Below, piece by piece: positions 34,951 to 43,872 of a stretch of DNA of 48,634 nucleotides (its first letter is position 1; each line of letters opens with the position of its first letter). Below the pieces are notes generated by a model. That model was not told the DNA's origin and did no database searches. It saw only the letters and a list, made by a program, of their open reading frames with translations. This DNA is from CAYRTD01 sp964426915 (lineage in GTDB: Bacteria; Bacteroidota; Bacteroidia; Bacteroidales; GCA-2748055), in NCBI GenBank assembly GCA_964426915.1, contig CAYRTD010000014.1:1-48634 (forward strand), read 5' to 3'. The translations under genes and the position numbers were made by a program.

Positions 34951-35523
34951 TTATAGTTTTTTTAAAAGACTATCGATAACCCTCGGGAAATGTTCATATT
35001 CAAGCCTGTGTATTTTTGCAGCAAGTTTTTCAGGTGTGTCTTCAGGTTCAACCGAGCATTTTGCCTGGAAAATTATATTCCCTTCATCGTAATTTTCATT
35101 TACATAATGAATAGTAATACCCGATTCCTTATCTCTGTTTTCGATCACTGCTTTATGGACATTCATGCCATACATGCCTTTCCCTCCGTATTTTGGGAGA
35201 AGTGCCGGGTGGAGATTGATGATACGGTCAGGGAAACGTTTGGTTAATTCTGCTGGGATCAGCCATAGGAATCCGGCAAGGATGATGAGATCTGCTCTTG
35301 TATTTTCAATTTTTTCAATAAAGCACGGACTTTTAAATTCCTCTCTTGTAAATGTCTCCGATTTGATGCCCAGATTTTTAGCCCTTGTATGAACATAAGC
35401 ATCTTTACGATTGGATAGGATTTTCAATATTTCGACATCTTCCCTGTTTTGGAAAAATCGAACAATATTTTCCGCATTACTTCCGGAACCCGAGGCAAAT
35501 ATTATTATTTTCTTGATATTCAT
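34951..35523 (-). CDS. purN: phosphoribosylglycinamide formyltransferase
   Basis: 190 residues, the 10-formyltetrahydrofolate-dependent GAR transformylase of purine synthesis. The opening FASGSGSNAENIVRFF is the phosphate loop; NLHPALLPKYGGKGMYGMNVHKAVI carries the catalytic Asn-His pattern, and ITIHYVNENYDEGNIIFQ has the catalytic Asp. Length is normal. It converges with the M23 gene (41 bases between stops) and is divergent from acpP with a 183-base gap. Confidence 0.96.
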   Translation of the reverse strand: MNIKKIIIFASGSGSNAENIVRFFQNREDVEILKILSNRKDAYVHTRAKNLGIKSETFTREEFKSPCFIEKIENTRADLIILAGFLWLIPAELTKRFPDRIINLHPALLPKYGGKGMYGMNVHKAVIENRDKESGITIHYVNENYDEGNIIFQAKCSVEPEDTPEKLAAKIHRLEYEHFPRVIDSLLKKL

Positions 35524-35630
35524 ATGATTAAAATCTGTAATATGGTGAAAAAAATTCGAACGAAAAATAAATTATGTTTAAACCCTTTGCAAAAAAAAGC
35601 ATTTTTTAGGTTAAAATATACATTTTTTTA

Positions 35631-35661
35631 TTTGTTTTTAATTGATTATTGCATTTCTTTG
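35631..35661 (+). promoter_or_regulatory. promoter of acpP-fabF-rnc
   Basis: TTTG (35631-35634), a 19-base spacer and TTTCTTTG (35654-35661, seven of eight to TAnnTTTG) match the Bacteroidota promoter. It lies 45 bases before acpP, in a very AT-rich leader. Confidence 0.65.
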
Positions 35662-35706
35662 CACAGTCAAAAAGTTAACATATTTTATTAATTAAAAATT
35701 ACAACT

Positions 35707-35943
35707 ATGTCTGATATTGCATCAAGAGTTAAAGCAATAATCGTTGATAAATTAGGTGTTGATGAAAATGAAGTTACTCCAGAAGCCAGCTTTACGAATG
35801 ACCTTGGAGCAGACTCACTAGACACTGTTGAGCTGATCATGGAATTCGAAAAAGAATTTAATATTGGTATTCCTGACGATCAGGCTGAAAATATCAGTAC
35901 AGTAGGCGAGGCAATCAAGTACATTGAAGATAACGCTAAGTAA
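35707..35943 (+). CDS. acpP: acyl carrier protein
   Basis: 78 residues, acidic and helical. Ser37 in LGADSLDTVEL is the site where phosphopantetheine is attached. It carries growing acyl chains in fatty acid synthesis. It is followed by fabF after 24 bases and rnc, the common acpP-fabF-rnc order. Confidence 0.98.
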   Translation: MSDIASRVKAIIVDKLGVDENEVTPEASFTNDLGADSLDTVELIMEFEKEFNIGIPDDQAENISTVGEAIKYIEDNAK

Positions 35944-35967
35944 TTTTGAATTAAACTTTTTGGTACG

Positions 35968-37221
35968 ATGGAATTGAAGCGGGTAGTTGTTACAGGTTTA
36001 GGTGCTATTACACCTCTCGGAAATAATGTAGAAGATTATTGGGATAGTCTTGTTCAGGGGGTTAGTGGTGCCAATATAATTACTCGTTTTGACACTGAGA
36101 AGTTTAAAACAAAATTTGCCTGCGAGGTAAAGGATTTTGATCCCAAAGAATACTTCGATCGTAAAGAGATCCGCAAATTAGATCCATATGCACAGTTTGC
36201 AATGGTTGCTGCCGATCAGGCAATGTCGGACTCAGGGTTGACTCCCGATAATACTGATTTCGATGAGGTCGGTGTTATATGGGCATCAGGTATTGGCGGG
36301 ATAGAGACATTCATGAATGAAATGAAGGGCTATTCGGCGGGTGATGAAACTCCGCGGTTTAGCCCTTTCTTTATTCCTAAAATGATCTCAGATATCGCTG
36401 CAGGTCATATCTCAATGAAGTATAAGTTGCGTGGACCAAATTATGCCACTGTTTCAGCATGTGCCTCTTCAACGAACGCACTAATCGATGCATTTAACCT
36501 GATCAGGCTGGGTAAGGCCTCTGCAATTGTTACCGGAGGATCGGAAGCTGCAATAAATGAACCCGGTATGGGTGGGTTTAACAGCATGCAGGCGATCTCA
36601 ACAAATAATGATAATTATAAAACGGCTTCCCGTCCCTTCGATAAAGACCGTGATGGATTCGTCATGGGAGAAGGTGGAGGTGCTATCATCCTCGAAGATT
36701 ATGATGCTGCAGTAAAAAGGGGGGCAAGGATCTATGCAGAAATTATTGGTGGAGGACTTTCAGCTGATGCGCATCACCTTACAGCACCTCATCCGGAAGG
36801 ACTCGGTGCCCGCCTGGTAATGACCAGAGCTCTTAAAGATGCAAATCTTAAGCCTGAAGATGTTGATTACGTTAACGTACACGGAACAGCCACTCCTCTG
36901 GGAGACGTTTCAGAAACTATTGCCATTAAAGATGTATTTGGTGATCATGCTTATAAGCTTAATATCAGTTCCACCAAATCAATGACCGGCCATTTACTGG
37001 GTGCTGCCGGAGCGGTCGAAGCAATAGCAGCGATAATGTCAACTATTCATGACATCATTCCACCTACAATAAATCTGGTGAATCCTGATCCGGAAATTGA
37101 TCCTGGCTTAAATCTGACTCCCAATAAAGCTCAGGAACGGATTGTTAATGTAGCCCTAAGTAACACATTTGGTTTTGGGGGCCATAATACTTCAGTTGTA
37201 TTCAGAAAATTAAGCAAATAA
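35968..37221 (+). CDS. fabF: 3-oxoacyl-[ACP] synthase II
   Basis: 417 residues, thiolase fold. It extends acyl-ACP by condensation with malonyl-ACP. The catalytic triad is visible: the Cys in VSACASSTNALIDAF, the His in VNVHGTATPLGD and the His in KSMTGHLLGAAGAVEA. GFGGHNTSVVF ends the protein. Second gene of acpP-fabF-rnc; rnc starts three bases after the stop. Confidence 0.98.
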   Translation: MELKRVVVTGLGAITPLGNNVEDYWDSLVQGVSGANIITRFDTEKFKTKFACEVKDFDPKEYFDRKEIRKLDPYAQFAMVAADQAMSDSGLTPDNTDFDEVGVIWASGIGGIETFMNEMKGYSAGDETPRFSPFFIPKMISDIAAGHISMKYKLRGPNYATVSACASSTNALIDAFNLIRLGKASAIVTGGSEAAINEPGMGGFNSMQAISTNNDNYKTASRPFDKDRDGFVMGEGGGAIILEDYDAAVKRGARIYAEIIGGGLSADAHHLTAPHPEGLGARLVMTRALKDANLKPEDVDYVNVHGTATPLGDVSETIAIKDVFGDHAYKLNISSTKSMTGHLLGAAGAVEAIAAIMSTIHDIIPPTINLVNPDPEIDPGLNLTPNKAQERIVNVALSNTFGFGGHNTSVVFRKLSK

Positions 37222-37224
37222 CCG

Positions 37225-37953
37225 GTGTTCAATAAGGTTAGCCGCACTTTATTCATTCCCTTTAGCCGCAACCGCGGACTCGCTCGAAAATTAAGTCCGA
37301 TTATAGGATTTTTACCTACCCGTATTAAATTGTATGAAATGGCCTTCATACATAAGTCTGCTTCCCTGGTTATGCAGAATGGGGAAATGGTTAATAATGA
37401 AAGGCTTGAGTATCTTGGTGACGCTATTCTTGATGCAGTGGTTGCTGATTATCTTTTCAAGACTTTTCCTGATAAAAACGAAGGTTTTCTTACCAAAATG
37501 CGCTCTAAAATGGTAAAAAGAAAACACCTCAATCTCCTCGCTTATCGTATGGGACTTCATCAGCTGGTTGTAAGTCATACCAATCCTGTGAATATTTCTA
37601 AACACCTGTATGGTAATGCATTTGAAGCTCTGATTGGCGCTATTTATCTTGATAAGGGCTTTAAAAAAACCTATTTTTTCGTTGAAAGAACGATCGATCG
37701 ATTTGTTGATATTGAGAAACTGAAAGTTTCAGAATCGGATTATAAGAGTAAACTAATTGAATGGGCTCAGAAAAATAAGGTGGAAGTAATTTTTGACTCA
37801 CACGAAGAGCCCTTAGGTGCAAACAAGATCCCTCAATTTTCGAGTTCTATTATTATGATGAACAAGGAATTAGGTCGTGGCATGGCTTATTCCAAAAAAG
37901 ATGCAGAACAGAAAGCTGCGAAAAGTGCTCTTGAAAAGCTATTCAAAGAATAA
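37225..37953 (+). CDS. rnc: ribonuclease III
   Basis: 242 residues, GTG start. It cuts double-stranded RNA in rRNA and mRNA processing. The catalytic signature NERLEYLGDAILDAVVADYLF is followed by a second acidic site in NAFEALIGAIYLDKGF, then a C-terminal dsRNA-binding domain (SYKSKL-like opening at DYKSKLIEWAQKN, ending AYSKKDAEQKAAKSALEKL). The N-terminal 45 residues are a basic extension common in Bacteroidota. A terminator follows directly. Confidence 0.97.
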   Translation: MFNKVSRTLFIPFSRNRGLARKLSPIIGFLPTRIKLYEMAFIHKSASLVMQNGEMVNNERLEYLGDAILDAVVADYLFKTFPDKNEGFLTKMRSKMVKRKHLNLLAYRMGLHQLVVSHTNPVNISKHLYGNAFEALIGAIYLDKGFKKTYFFVERTIDRFVDIEKLKVSESDYKSKLIEWAQKNKVEVIFDSHEEPLGANKIPQFSSSIIMMNKELGRGMAYSKKDAEQKAAKSALEKLFKE

Positions 37954-37990
37954 AAAAACCAGTGAATCACCTGGGTGTCACTGGTTTTTT
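37953..37990. terminator. bidirectional terminator between rnc and asnB
   Basis: A 13-bp stem (AAAAAACCAGTGA / TCACTGGTTTTTT) lies between two convergent genes. The A-run and T-run on either side let it serve both strands. Confidence 0.88.
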
Positions 37991-38032
37991 GCTTTCATCA
38001 TAAGCTAAAAAAGGGTTCATTAAATTCCTGTC

Positions 38033-39619
38033 TTATTCCCCGCTTTTACCATAATTGGGAAGGACTCTTGCACTGGGATCATCCACATTACAGTTTTCCC
38101 ATTCTTTGTTTGGCATCCAGAACGACTTGATCACATCGGCACGGCCGGGAAAATGTTTCTCGAAAATATCTCTGTACATAAGTGATTCTTTGGAAATTGG
38201 CGGAGAATGCCGAAAATTCGTCCGTGCAATCATCAGATCTTCATCTGTATACATTTCTTCTGCCCATGCTTTTAAATAGTCGGTAACACTGTGTCCTACA
38301 GCATCTGAAAAAGCAGCTTTTTCCCGGTAGAGGATTTCCTGTGGAAGATAATCTCCTTCAAAGGCCTTTCTGAGAAGATATTTTCCAACACCGGTAAAGT
38401 TCATCTTTAGTTCTGGTTTTATTTTCATAACATAATCTACAAAATCTAGATCACCAAAAGGGACTCTTGCTTCAAGACCGTTTGAACTGATGGAACGATC
38501 TGCACGAAGAACGTCGTACATGTAGATCTCACAGATCCTTTTCTCTGCTTCTTTCTGGAAAGCTGCCGGCGAGGGTGCGAAATCTGTATACTTGTAACCA
38601 AAAATTTCATCTGAGATCTCACCGGTCATCAATACTTTTATATCGGTATTTTCTGAAATGTATTTAGATACCAGGAACATTCCCATTGAAGCTCTGATGG
38701 TAGTAATATCCCAGCTCTCAATATTATAAATAAGAGTACTTAGGGTGTCAAAAATATCCTGGCGGCTGAACAATACTTCCGTATGATCGGCACCAAGATA
38801 ATCAGCTACGATACGTGCATATCGAGTGTCGATAGGATCTTCATTTATTCCGACAGCAAATGTGCGGACCGGTTTATCCAGCATGCGGGCAGCTATGGCG
38901 CAAACAAGGCTGGAGTCAAGCCCTCCGCTGCAAAGAAAGCCTACCGGCACATCGGAGGTTAATCTTTTCTCTACTCCTTTGGTAAGGTAATAGTTTATGT
39001 TTTTTAGTACATCTTCGAGATCATCATCAGAATATTGATCAACATCGGAAACATCCCTGTAAGGGAGAATTTTTCCGTCTTCATAGTAATGACCAGGAGG
39101 AAAGGCTTTTACCGTTTCACAAATTTCATGCAGAGCTTTTAGTTCACTCGCAAACATTATGTCGCCCTGCCGGGTATAACCGTAAAACATAGGGCGTATT
39201 CCTATCGGATCACGTGCAGCATAGTATTTGTTCCGGTCGGAGTCGTATATTACGCAAACAAATTCCGCATCCAGTTCGCGGGCAGTTTGTTTGATACCCT
39301 TTTCAAGGAACATGGGAATTATTACTTCACAATCGCTACTGGAAGAAAAAGGAAAACTGTCCTCATACTGTAATTTTAAATCCGGATAATTATAGACCTC
39401 ACCATTACAAACCAGGTGAATGTTTTCGTATACCATTGGCTGATTACCATCGTCCGTAACATCCATTATCTTCAGGCGATGAAATGCCATCCATCCCCGT
39501 GAGTCAAAATCATTGATAAGGGTATTATCCGGACCTCTGTATTTTAATTTTTGAAACTCCTTCGGGGCATCAACCCTCACCTTCTTGTCCCTACCGGTAT
39601 AAACAGAAAAACCACACAT
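38033..39619 (-). CDS. asnB: asparagine synthetase (glutamine-hydrolysing)
   Basis: 528 residues. An N-terminal class II glutaminase domain begins with Met-Cys2, the nucleophile (MCGFSVYTG), and contains LKYRGPD and CNGEVYNY. The C-terminal synthetase domain has the ATP loop FLCSGGLDSSLV and LMTGEISDEIFGYKY. It makes asparagine from aspartate with ammonia from glutamine. It ends before the shared terminator with rnc. Upstream lies a 570-base region with repeat copy C. Confidence 0.95.
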   Translation of the reverse strand: MCGFSVYTGRDKKVRVDAPKEFQKLKYRGPDNTLINDFDSRGWMAFHRLKIMDVTDDGNQPMVYENIHLVCNGEVYNYPDLKLQYEDSFPFSSSSDCEVIIPMFLEKGIKQTARELDAEFVCVIYDSDRNKYYAARDPIGIRPMFYGYTRQGDIMFASELKALHEICETVKAFPPGHYYEDGKILPYRDVSDVDQYSDDDLEDVLKNINYYLTKGVEKRLTSDVPVGFLCSGGLDSSLVCAIAARMLDKPVRTFAVGINEDPIDTRYARIVADYLGADHTEVLFSRQDIFDTLSTLIYNIESWDITTIRASMGMFLVSKYISENTDIKVLMTGEISDEIFGYKYTDFAPSPAAFQKEAEKRICEIYMYDVLRADRSISSNGLEARVPFGDLDFVDYVMKIKPELKMNFTGVGKYLLRKAFEGDYLPQEILYREKAAFSDAVGHSVTDYLKAWAEEMYTDEDLMIARTNFRHSPPISKESLMYRDIFEKHFPGRADVIKSFWMPNKEWENCNVDDPSARVLPNYGKSGE

Positions 39620-39799
39620 AACTACTAAATTTTTAATAACAATGAATATTAGATATCAATTCAAAAGCAAATCTTTGTAAAAATATATAAAATGAAATTA
39701 AAAACCATAAAAAAGTAATAAAAAAACATATAAAAGCGCAAAACAGTTACAAAAAGTAATATTTTGCATTGAAAAAGTTGTGATCTTTAAATCCTATAG

Positions 39800-40026
39800 A
39801 ATTAGAGAATACCAAAAAAGACGGGTATTTGATTCAGTGCCGAAGGTCAATGTGGTCGTAAGCTAAGCGAAGATTATGTTCGACATCGAAGCCTGCCACG
39901 CACCTGGATGGTGGGCTTTCAACCCCGTGCGGTGGCACAAGCCCAAAAAGCACGTTTTTCTGATGCAGATGAGCAATTTTGGGTGAGCATAACACAGGTA
40001 TCGGACATTATGGAAAGACTCTAATT
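39800..40026 (+). repeat. MITE-like dispersed element, copy C
   Basis: 227 bases, the most diverged copy. The left end starts AATTAGAGAATACC and the right end reads CGGACATTATGG, AAAGACTCTAATT. The core TAAGCTAAGCGAAG and ATTATGTTCG aligns with the other copies. The right half carries the hairpin segment shared with copy D, as GCCCAAAAA and TTTTGGG arms, then GAGCATAACACAGGTATCGG. It lies in the gap between asnB and the VanZ-like gene. The bases around it (39620-39799 and 40027-40190) hold no identified gene. Confidence 0.7.
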
Positions 40027-40190
40027 GGGAGGCCGGAAAAATTGTGTGTCCGGTTTATAACATTGGCGGGTGAGTTATTCCGTGCTGCAAGACATCAAAA
40101 CCCTTGGGGTATTCTTCTTTCAGACCGGCCATCTGTTGATGATAATGTCTCATGAATACAGGCAGAGGGAAGGAAAGTTTATTATAGCCT

Positions 40191-40589
40191 TTATGTTTCT
40201 TTATGGTTGACAATTCTTTTGTATGCATATTTACCGATATATATGCCACTGATAAATCCGGTTATATTCAGTATCAGGTCAATAGGATTGAAACTTCTGC
40301 CGGGGATATAATATTGCTGAATTTCTGTTAAGACAGCAAATAACAATCCGATAAGCAGGATGTAGTAATTGTCGTTAAATAACTTTTTCAAACCGGCTCC
40401 TTCAGCGAAAAAATATAAAACCGGCAGGATGACAAATAACAAGAAATGTTCGAGATAATCTGTTCTGAATCCGTTATCCGTTTCTTTTTGTATTCCTTCA
40501 GAGAATGTCATTGAAGTAAGAATGTAAATTCCAATGAGCCAAAAGTAAAATGCAGCCGTCCAGATGCTTTTATTCTTAAATATTTTCAT
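40191..40589 (-). CDS. VanZ family membrane protein
   Basis: 132 residues from the ATG at 40589, with four membrane helices: about 9-27, 46-63, 74-92 and 104-123. The family pattern is visible in DYLEHFLLFVILPVLYFF, FAVLTEIQQYYIPGRSFNPIDLILNITG, that is the histidine in helix two and the E-Q-GR-D cluster. VanZ relatives have a role in teicoplanin resistance in one case and mostly unknown roles elsewhere. A longer frame to 41042 exists, but the added 150 residues lie antisense to the DoxX gene and look non-protein-like, so I reject it. Confidence 0.85.
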   Translation of the reverse strand: MKIFKNKSIWTAAFYFWLIGIYILTSMTFSEGIQKETDNGFRTDYLEHFLLFVILPVLYFFAEGAGLKKLFNDNYYILLIGLLFAVLTEIQQYYIPGRSFNPIDLILNITGFISGIYIGKYAYKRIVNHKET

Positions 40590-40722
40590 AATCGCAAAAA
40601 TGCATAAAAATGATTGAAAATTGGACTGTAAATGAGAATTTATTGGAAAAATACCAGGATAAATTACAAAACTTTCCGGCCCTGGAATTGTTTTTTCTCT
40701 ATTAATCTTAAGTAGATAAATT

Positions 40723-41223
40723 ATGAACTGGAACGGACCGCGGTTAACTAATATTGATAAAAAACTAACAAAATGGATGGCTGATGTAGGTATTTTACTT
40801 TTACGCATCAGCATCGGGCTCATTTTTACCTGGTTCGGAGTCTTGAAATTTTTTCCCGGATTAAGTCCTGCGGAAGACCTGGCTTCACGAACCATCGAAG
40901 TACTTAGCTTTGGCCTGATCGAGGAGCATGTTGCCGTCCTGATACTTGCAGTATGGGAGACAGTTGTAGGTTTGGGTTTAATCACGGGATATTTTTTACG
41001 GGAAGTTCTTTTTCTTTTATTTGCACAGATGCTCGGCACCATTAGTCCTGTCTTTTTATTTCCCGAAGAAGTTTTTCAGGTTATCCCTTTCGTGCCTACA
41101 CTGGAAGGGCAGTATATTTTTAAGAACCTTGTGCTTTTAAGTGCCGGGATTGTTATTGGTGCCACTTTAAGGGGAGGAACTTTAACATCCGAACCCTTAG
41201 ATGAAAATAAACAAAAAGAATAA
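40723..41223 (+). CDS. DoxX-like membrane protein
   Basis: 166 residues with four membrane helices (about 22-41, 68-86, 93-112, 133-150). It matches the DoxX-type pattern: VGILLLRISIGLIFTWFGVLKFFPG opening, an LAVWETVVGLGLITG helix and LLSAGIVIGATLRGG at the end. DoxX proteins are linked to redox and sulfur stress, but the biochemical role is not settled. First gene of a + strand group with SRPBCC (nine bases later) and DUF429. Confidence 0.85.
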   Translation: MNWNGPRLTNIDKKLTKWMADVGILLLRISIGLIFTWFGVLKFFPGLSPAEDLASRTIEVLSFGLIEEHVAVLILAVWETVVGLGLITGYFLREVLFLLFAQMLGTISPVFLFPEEVFQVIPFVPTLEGQYIFKNLVLLSAGIVIGATLRGGTLTSEPLDENKQKE

Positions 41224-41232
41224 GGATATTTA

Positions 41233-41691
41233 ATGCATACCCTGAAGACATTACAGAAGCTTCCTGTTTCTCTTGACGAGGCATGGGATTTTTTTTCCTC
41301 TCCGGCTAATCTGAGGGAAATTACTCCTCCTCACATGGGTTTTAAAATACTCTCGGAGGACAATGAAAATATGTACCCTGGAATGATAGTCTCCTATATT
41401 GTCAAACCCTTTCCCAAAATCACTATAAAGTGGGTAACGGAGATCACTCATGTAGATGAGAAAAAATATTTTATCGACACACAGATTCATGGGCCTTATT
41501 CTTTATGGCACCATCAGCATCATTTTCGGGCTATAGAAGGAGGGGTGGAGATGAAGGATATTCTGCATTACCGGATTCCTTTTGGGGTGTTCGGAAAACT
41601 GGTAAATAAGGTTCTTGTAGGTAAAAAGGTAAAACAGATATTCGATTATCGGTATAAAGTACTGGAAGAAAGATTTGGTAAACTGGAATAA
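41233..41691 (+). CDS. SRPBCC family protein (START-like ligand binding)
   Basis: 152 residues. The opening LKTLQKLPVSLDEAWDFFSSPANLREITPPHMGFKIL and the strands WVTEITHVDEKKYFIDTQIHGPYSLWHHQHHF are those of the SRPBCC 'cell division inhibitor / polyketide cyclase-like' group. The fold makes a deep pocket for a hydrophobic ligand, which is unknown. Genes of this group are often found beside photolyase and LitR-type loci. Its TAA is followed immediately by the ATG of the DUF429 gene. Confidence 0.85.
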   Translation: MHTLKTLQKLPVSLDEAWDFFSSPANLREITPPHMGFKILSEDNENMYPGMIVSYIVKPFPKITIKWVTEITHVDEKKYFIDTQIHGPYSLWHHQHHFRAIEGGVEMKDILHYRIPFGVFGKLVNKVLVGKKVKQIFDYRYKVLEERFGKLE

Positions 41692-42276
41692 ATGATCGCC
41701 GGAATTGACTTAGGAAGTAGGAAAGCCGGTACCACTGCCATTTGTGCCGGGAATGAAAAAGGTGATATTTATGAAATATTACAGAGTGAGAAGGGTAAAG
41801 ATGCCGATCATTTTCTGGAAGAATACATAAAGAAACATAATATCGGATCTGTCTTTGTGGATGCACCTCTTTCACTACCGGGTGTATATTTAAATAGGAA
41901 AGGCTTCGATGATTACTTTTACCGTAAATGTGACCGGGAAATCGGTGCAATGTCTCCGATGTTTTTAGGGGGCTTGACTGCCCGTGCTATTAGGCTGAAG
42001 GAAAGGTGGTTGAAAAATAATATAGAAGTAATAGAAGTATGGCCGACAAAACTTGCTGAAATATCAGGAATAGATAAGGTAATATACAAGAGAGGCAGAG
42101 TTGGACTTGTAAAAGCTCTGGTAATATTACCGCAGAAATATTCAGTTAAATTAAATCAGGAACCTGACAGCTGGCATCAGTTTGATGCAGTACTTGCATA
42201 TATTTCAGGACTAAGATTTTTGAATGAGATTTCGATGCGTTACGGAGATCCGGGGGAAGGATTTATTTTCGTCTGA
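41692..42276 (+). CDS. DUF429 protein (RNase H-like fold)
   Basis: 194 residues. The start AGIDLGSRKAGTTAI is the first strand of an RNase H-like fold with its acidic residue; VFVDAPLSLP holds the second, and SWHQFDAVLAYISGL the third. DUF429 proteins are predicted nucleases, but no activity is known to me. The gene abuts the SRPBCC stop without a gap, so translation is probably coupled. It converges with the SDR gene with four bases between the stops. Confidence 0.82.
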   Translation: MIAGIDLGSRKAGTTAICAGNEKGDIYEILQSEKGKDADHFLEEYIKKHNIGSVFVDAPLSLPGVYLNRKGFDDYFYRKCDREIGAMSPMFLGGLTARAIRLKERWLKNNIEVIEVWPTKLAEISGIDKVIYKRGRVGLVKALVILPQKYSVKLNQEPDSWHQFDAVLAYISGLRFLNEISMRYGDPGEGFIFV

Positions 42277-42280
42277 ATCA

Positions 42281-42979
42281 TTATCGAAGAGCAGATAAGC
42301 CGCCATCTACATGAAAGATTTGTCCGGTAATCCAGGCTGCTTCATCCGATAACAAAAATTTGATCATATTCGCCTGATCTTCCGGCTTTCCTAATTGCTT
42401 AAGCGGATGTCGCTCGGAGGAAGAGTTCACTTTGGCTTCAGAGTTTAAAAGTCTTTCAGTAAGAGGAGTATCTGTTAATGAAGGAGCAACAGCATTGACC
42501 CGAATAACAGGAGCCAGCTCTGAAGCCAGAGCTCTGACAAATCCTTCTACCGCCCCCTTGGCAGCAGATATGCCTGTGTGAAAATTCAGTCCTGTTTGCA
42601 CAGCGACGGTACTTATAAGAACTATGGATGGATCTTTTCCTTTTTTTAAATTAGGAATTAATTGTTGAATGAGGTTTACCGCCCCGAGAAAATTTATCCT
42701 GAGATCCTCCTCAAAATCCGAAATTTTCAGCCTGTTGAAAGGCTTAAGATTAATAGTACCAGGAAGGTAAACAAAGCCATCAAAACTTTCAAAATCATCA
42801 GGAAGAATAAAAGATGGGTCTGCAGGATCGCCCTCCAGGTAATTTACTTGTTCCATTTTTTCAATTTCTGAACCATTTCTGGAAACTGCGGTAACTTCCC
42901 AACCCTCATTAACAAGCCTGGAAATAAGATTTATGCCTATCCCCGAATTACCGCCTGCTATAAAAATATTTTTCCTCAT
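42281..42979 (-). CDS. SDR family protein with catalytic Tyr replaced by Ile
   Basis: 232 residues, Rossmann fold: FIAGGNSGIGINLISRL is the NAD(P) glycine motif, and GDPADPSF, FVYLPGTINLKPF and LINFLGAVNL-type strands follow. The normal YxxxK motif reads Ile137-Ser-Ala-Ala-Lys141 (ATA codon at 137), so the proton-donating tyrosine is missing. The C-terminus (RVNAVAPSLTDTPL, WITGQIFHVDGGLSALR) is typical. It lies 42 bases after folE, so it may act in the pterin pathway as pteridine reductase relatives do, or bind rather than reduce. Function unproven. Confidence 0.88.
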   Translation of the reverse strand: MRKNIFIAGGNSGIGINLISRLVNEGWEVTAVSRNGSEIEKMEQVNYLEGDPADPSFILPDDFESFDGFVYLPGTINLKPFNRLKISDFEEDLRINFLGAVNLIQQLIPNLKKGKDPSIVLISTVAVQTGLNFHTGISAAKGAVEGFVRALASELAPVIRVNAVAPSLTDTPLTERLLNSEAKVNSSSERHPLKQLGKPEDQANMIKFLLSDEAAWITGQIFHVDGGLSALR

Positions 42980-43021
42980 TTCAGGTATTTTATCTGATGT
43001 TAATGAAAATAGTTACCCATT

Positions 43022-43744
43022 TTATTTGGTCTGGATTATATGGGTAAGAAATTCATTTTTAACTTCATTATTTTTAAATTTCCCGTGGTAAGAAGATGTT
43101 ATGGTTGTACTGTTAATATCCTGAACACCCCGTGTGATCACACACATATGCGCTGAGTCAATAACAACTGCAACATCTTCAGTTTCCAGGACTTTTTTTA
43201 GTTCCTCAGCTATCTGTACCGTAAGTCTTTCCTGCACCTGGGGGCGTCTTGAAAAATAATCCACTATCCTGTTTATTTTCGAAAGGCCAATAACTTTGCC
43301 ATTGGATATATAGGCCACATGGGCCTTCCCGATAATAGGAACAAAGTGATGTTCGCAGTATGAATGAACCTTAATGTCTTTCTCTACGAGCATTTCCTCA
43401 TAATTGAACTTATTTTCAAAAAGAGTGGGCGCTGGCTTGTTTTTTGGGTCCAGTCCGTGAAAGATCTCTTTGACGAACATTTTTGCAACCCGGTTCGGAG
43501 TACCGCTAAGACTATCATCAGTAAGGTCAAGTCCCAGCGTTTGCATTATCTCTCTGAAATGAAAGGATATTTTGTTCATCTTTTCATCATCGGATAGGTT
43601 AAATGCATCCTTTCGCAATGGTGTTTCAGTGCTTGTGGCAACATGCTCATCCCCAACGATCACAAAATCATTCAGGTGAATTTTCTTATATCCTGAGAGG
43701 GAACCTTCCTCTCTTTTTAGTGCATTATTTCCGTTAATCTTCAT
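43022..43744 (-). CDS. folE: GTP cyclohydrolase I
   Basis: 240 residues. It converts GTP to dihydroneopterin triphosphate, the first step of folate and tetrahydropterin synthesis. The zinc ligands are in HSYCEHHFVPIIGKAHVAYI (Cys and His) and SAHMCVITRGVQD (Cys), and the core GLDLTDDSLSGTPNRVAKMF and RRPQVQERLTVQIAEEL are complete. A 50-60 residue N-terminal extension rich in charged residues precedes the catalytic domain. It follows the ECF sigma gene by 128 bases on the same strand and precedes the SDR gene. Placement beside a CarH-type regulator suggests stress-induced pterin supply. Confidence 0.95.
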   Translation of the reverse strand: MKINGNNALKREEGSLSGYKKIHLNDFVIVGDEHVATSTETPLRKDAFNLSDDEKMNKISFHFREIMQTLGLDLTDDSLSGTPNRVAKMFVKEIFHGLDPKNKPAPTLFENKFNYEEMLVEKDIKVHSYCEHHFVPIIGKAHVAYISNGKVIGLSKINRIVDYFSRRPQVQERLTVQIAEELKKVLETEDVAVVIDSAHMCVITRGVQDINSTTITSSYHGKFKNNEVKNEFLTHIIQTK

Positions 43745-43872
43745 GTTATTAGAAATTTAGAGTTCGGCCTGATGACTAATATTGAGCACATAATCAGCCA
43801 ATTAGGGTATGAATAATGTTAATTGCTTTTAAGAAAAAGAGATGTATATATCTCATATATAAATCAAAAATA

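Noticed and set aside
40055..40249. 64-codon - strand frame with a protein-like stretch (FPLPVFMRHYHQQMAGLKEE).
   Set aside because: It overlaps the end of the VanZ-like gene in another frame, has no family match I can name and borders repeat copy C. Possibly a trace of a decayed gene, but not enough to call.
40590..41042. Extension of the VanZ-like frame to 283 residues.
   Set aside because: The extra part is antisense to the well-supported DoxX gene, is rich in Ser/Thr/Lys/Pro without hydrophobic helices, and the VanZ domain starts at the ATG at 40589.
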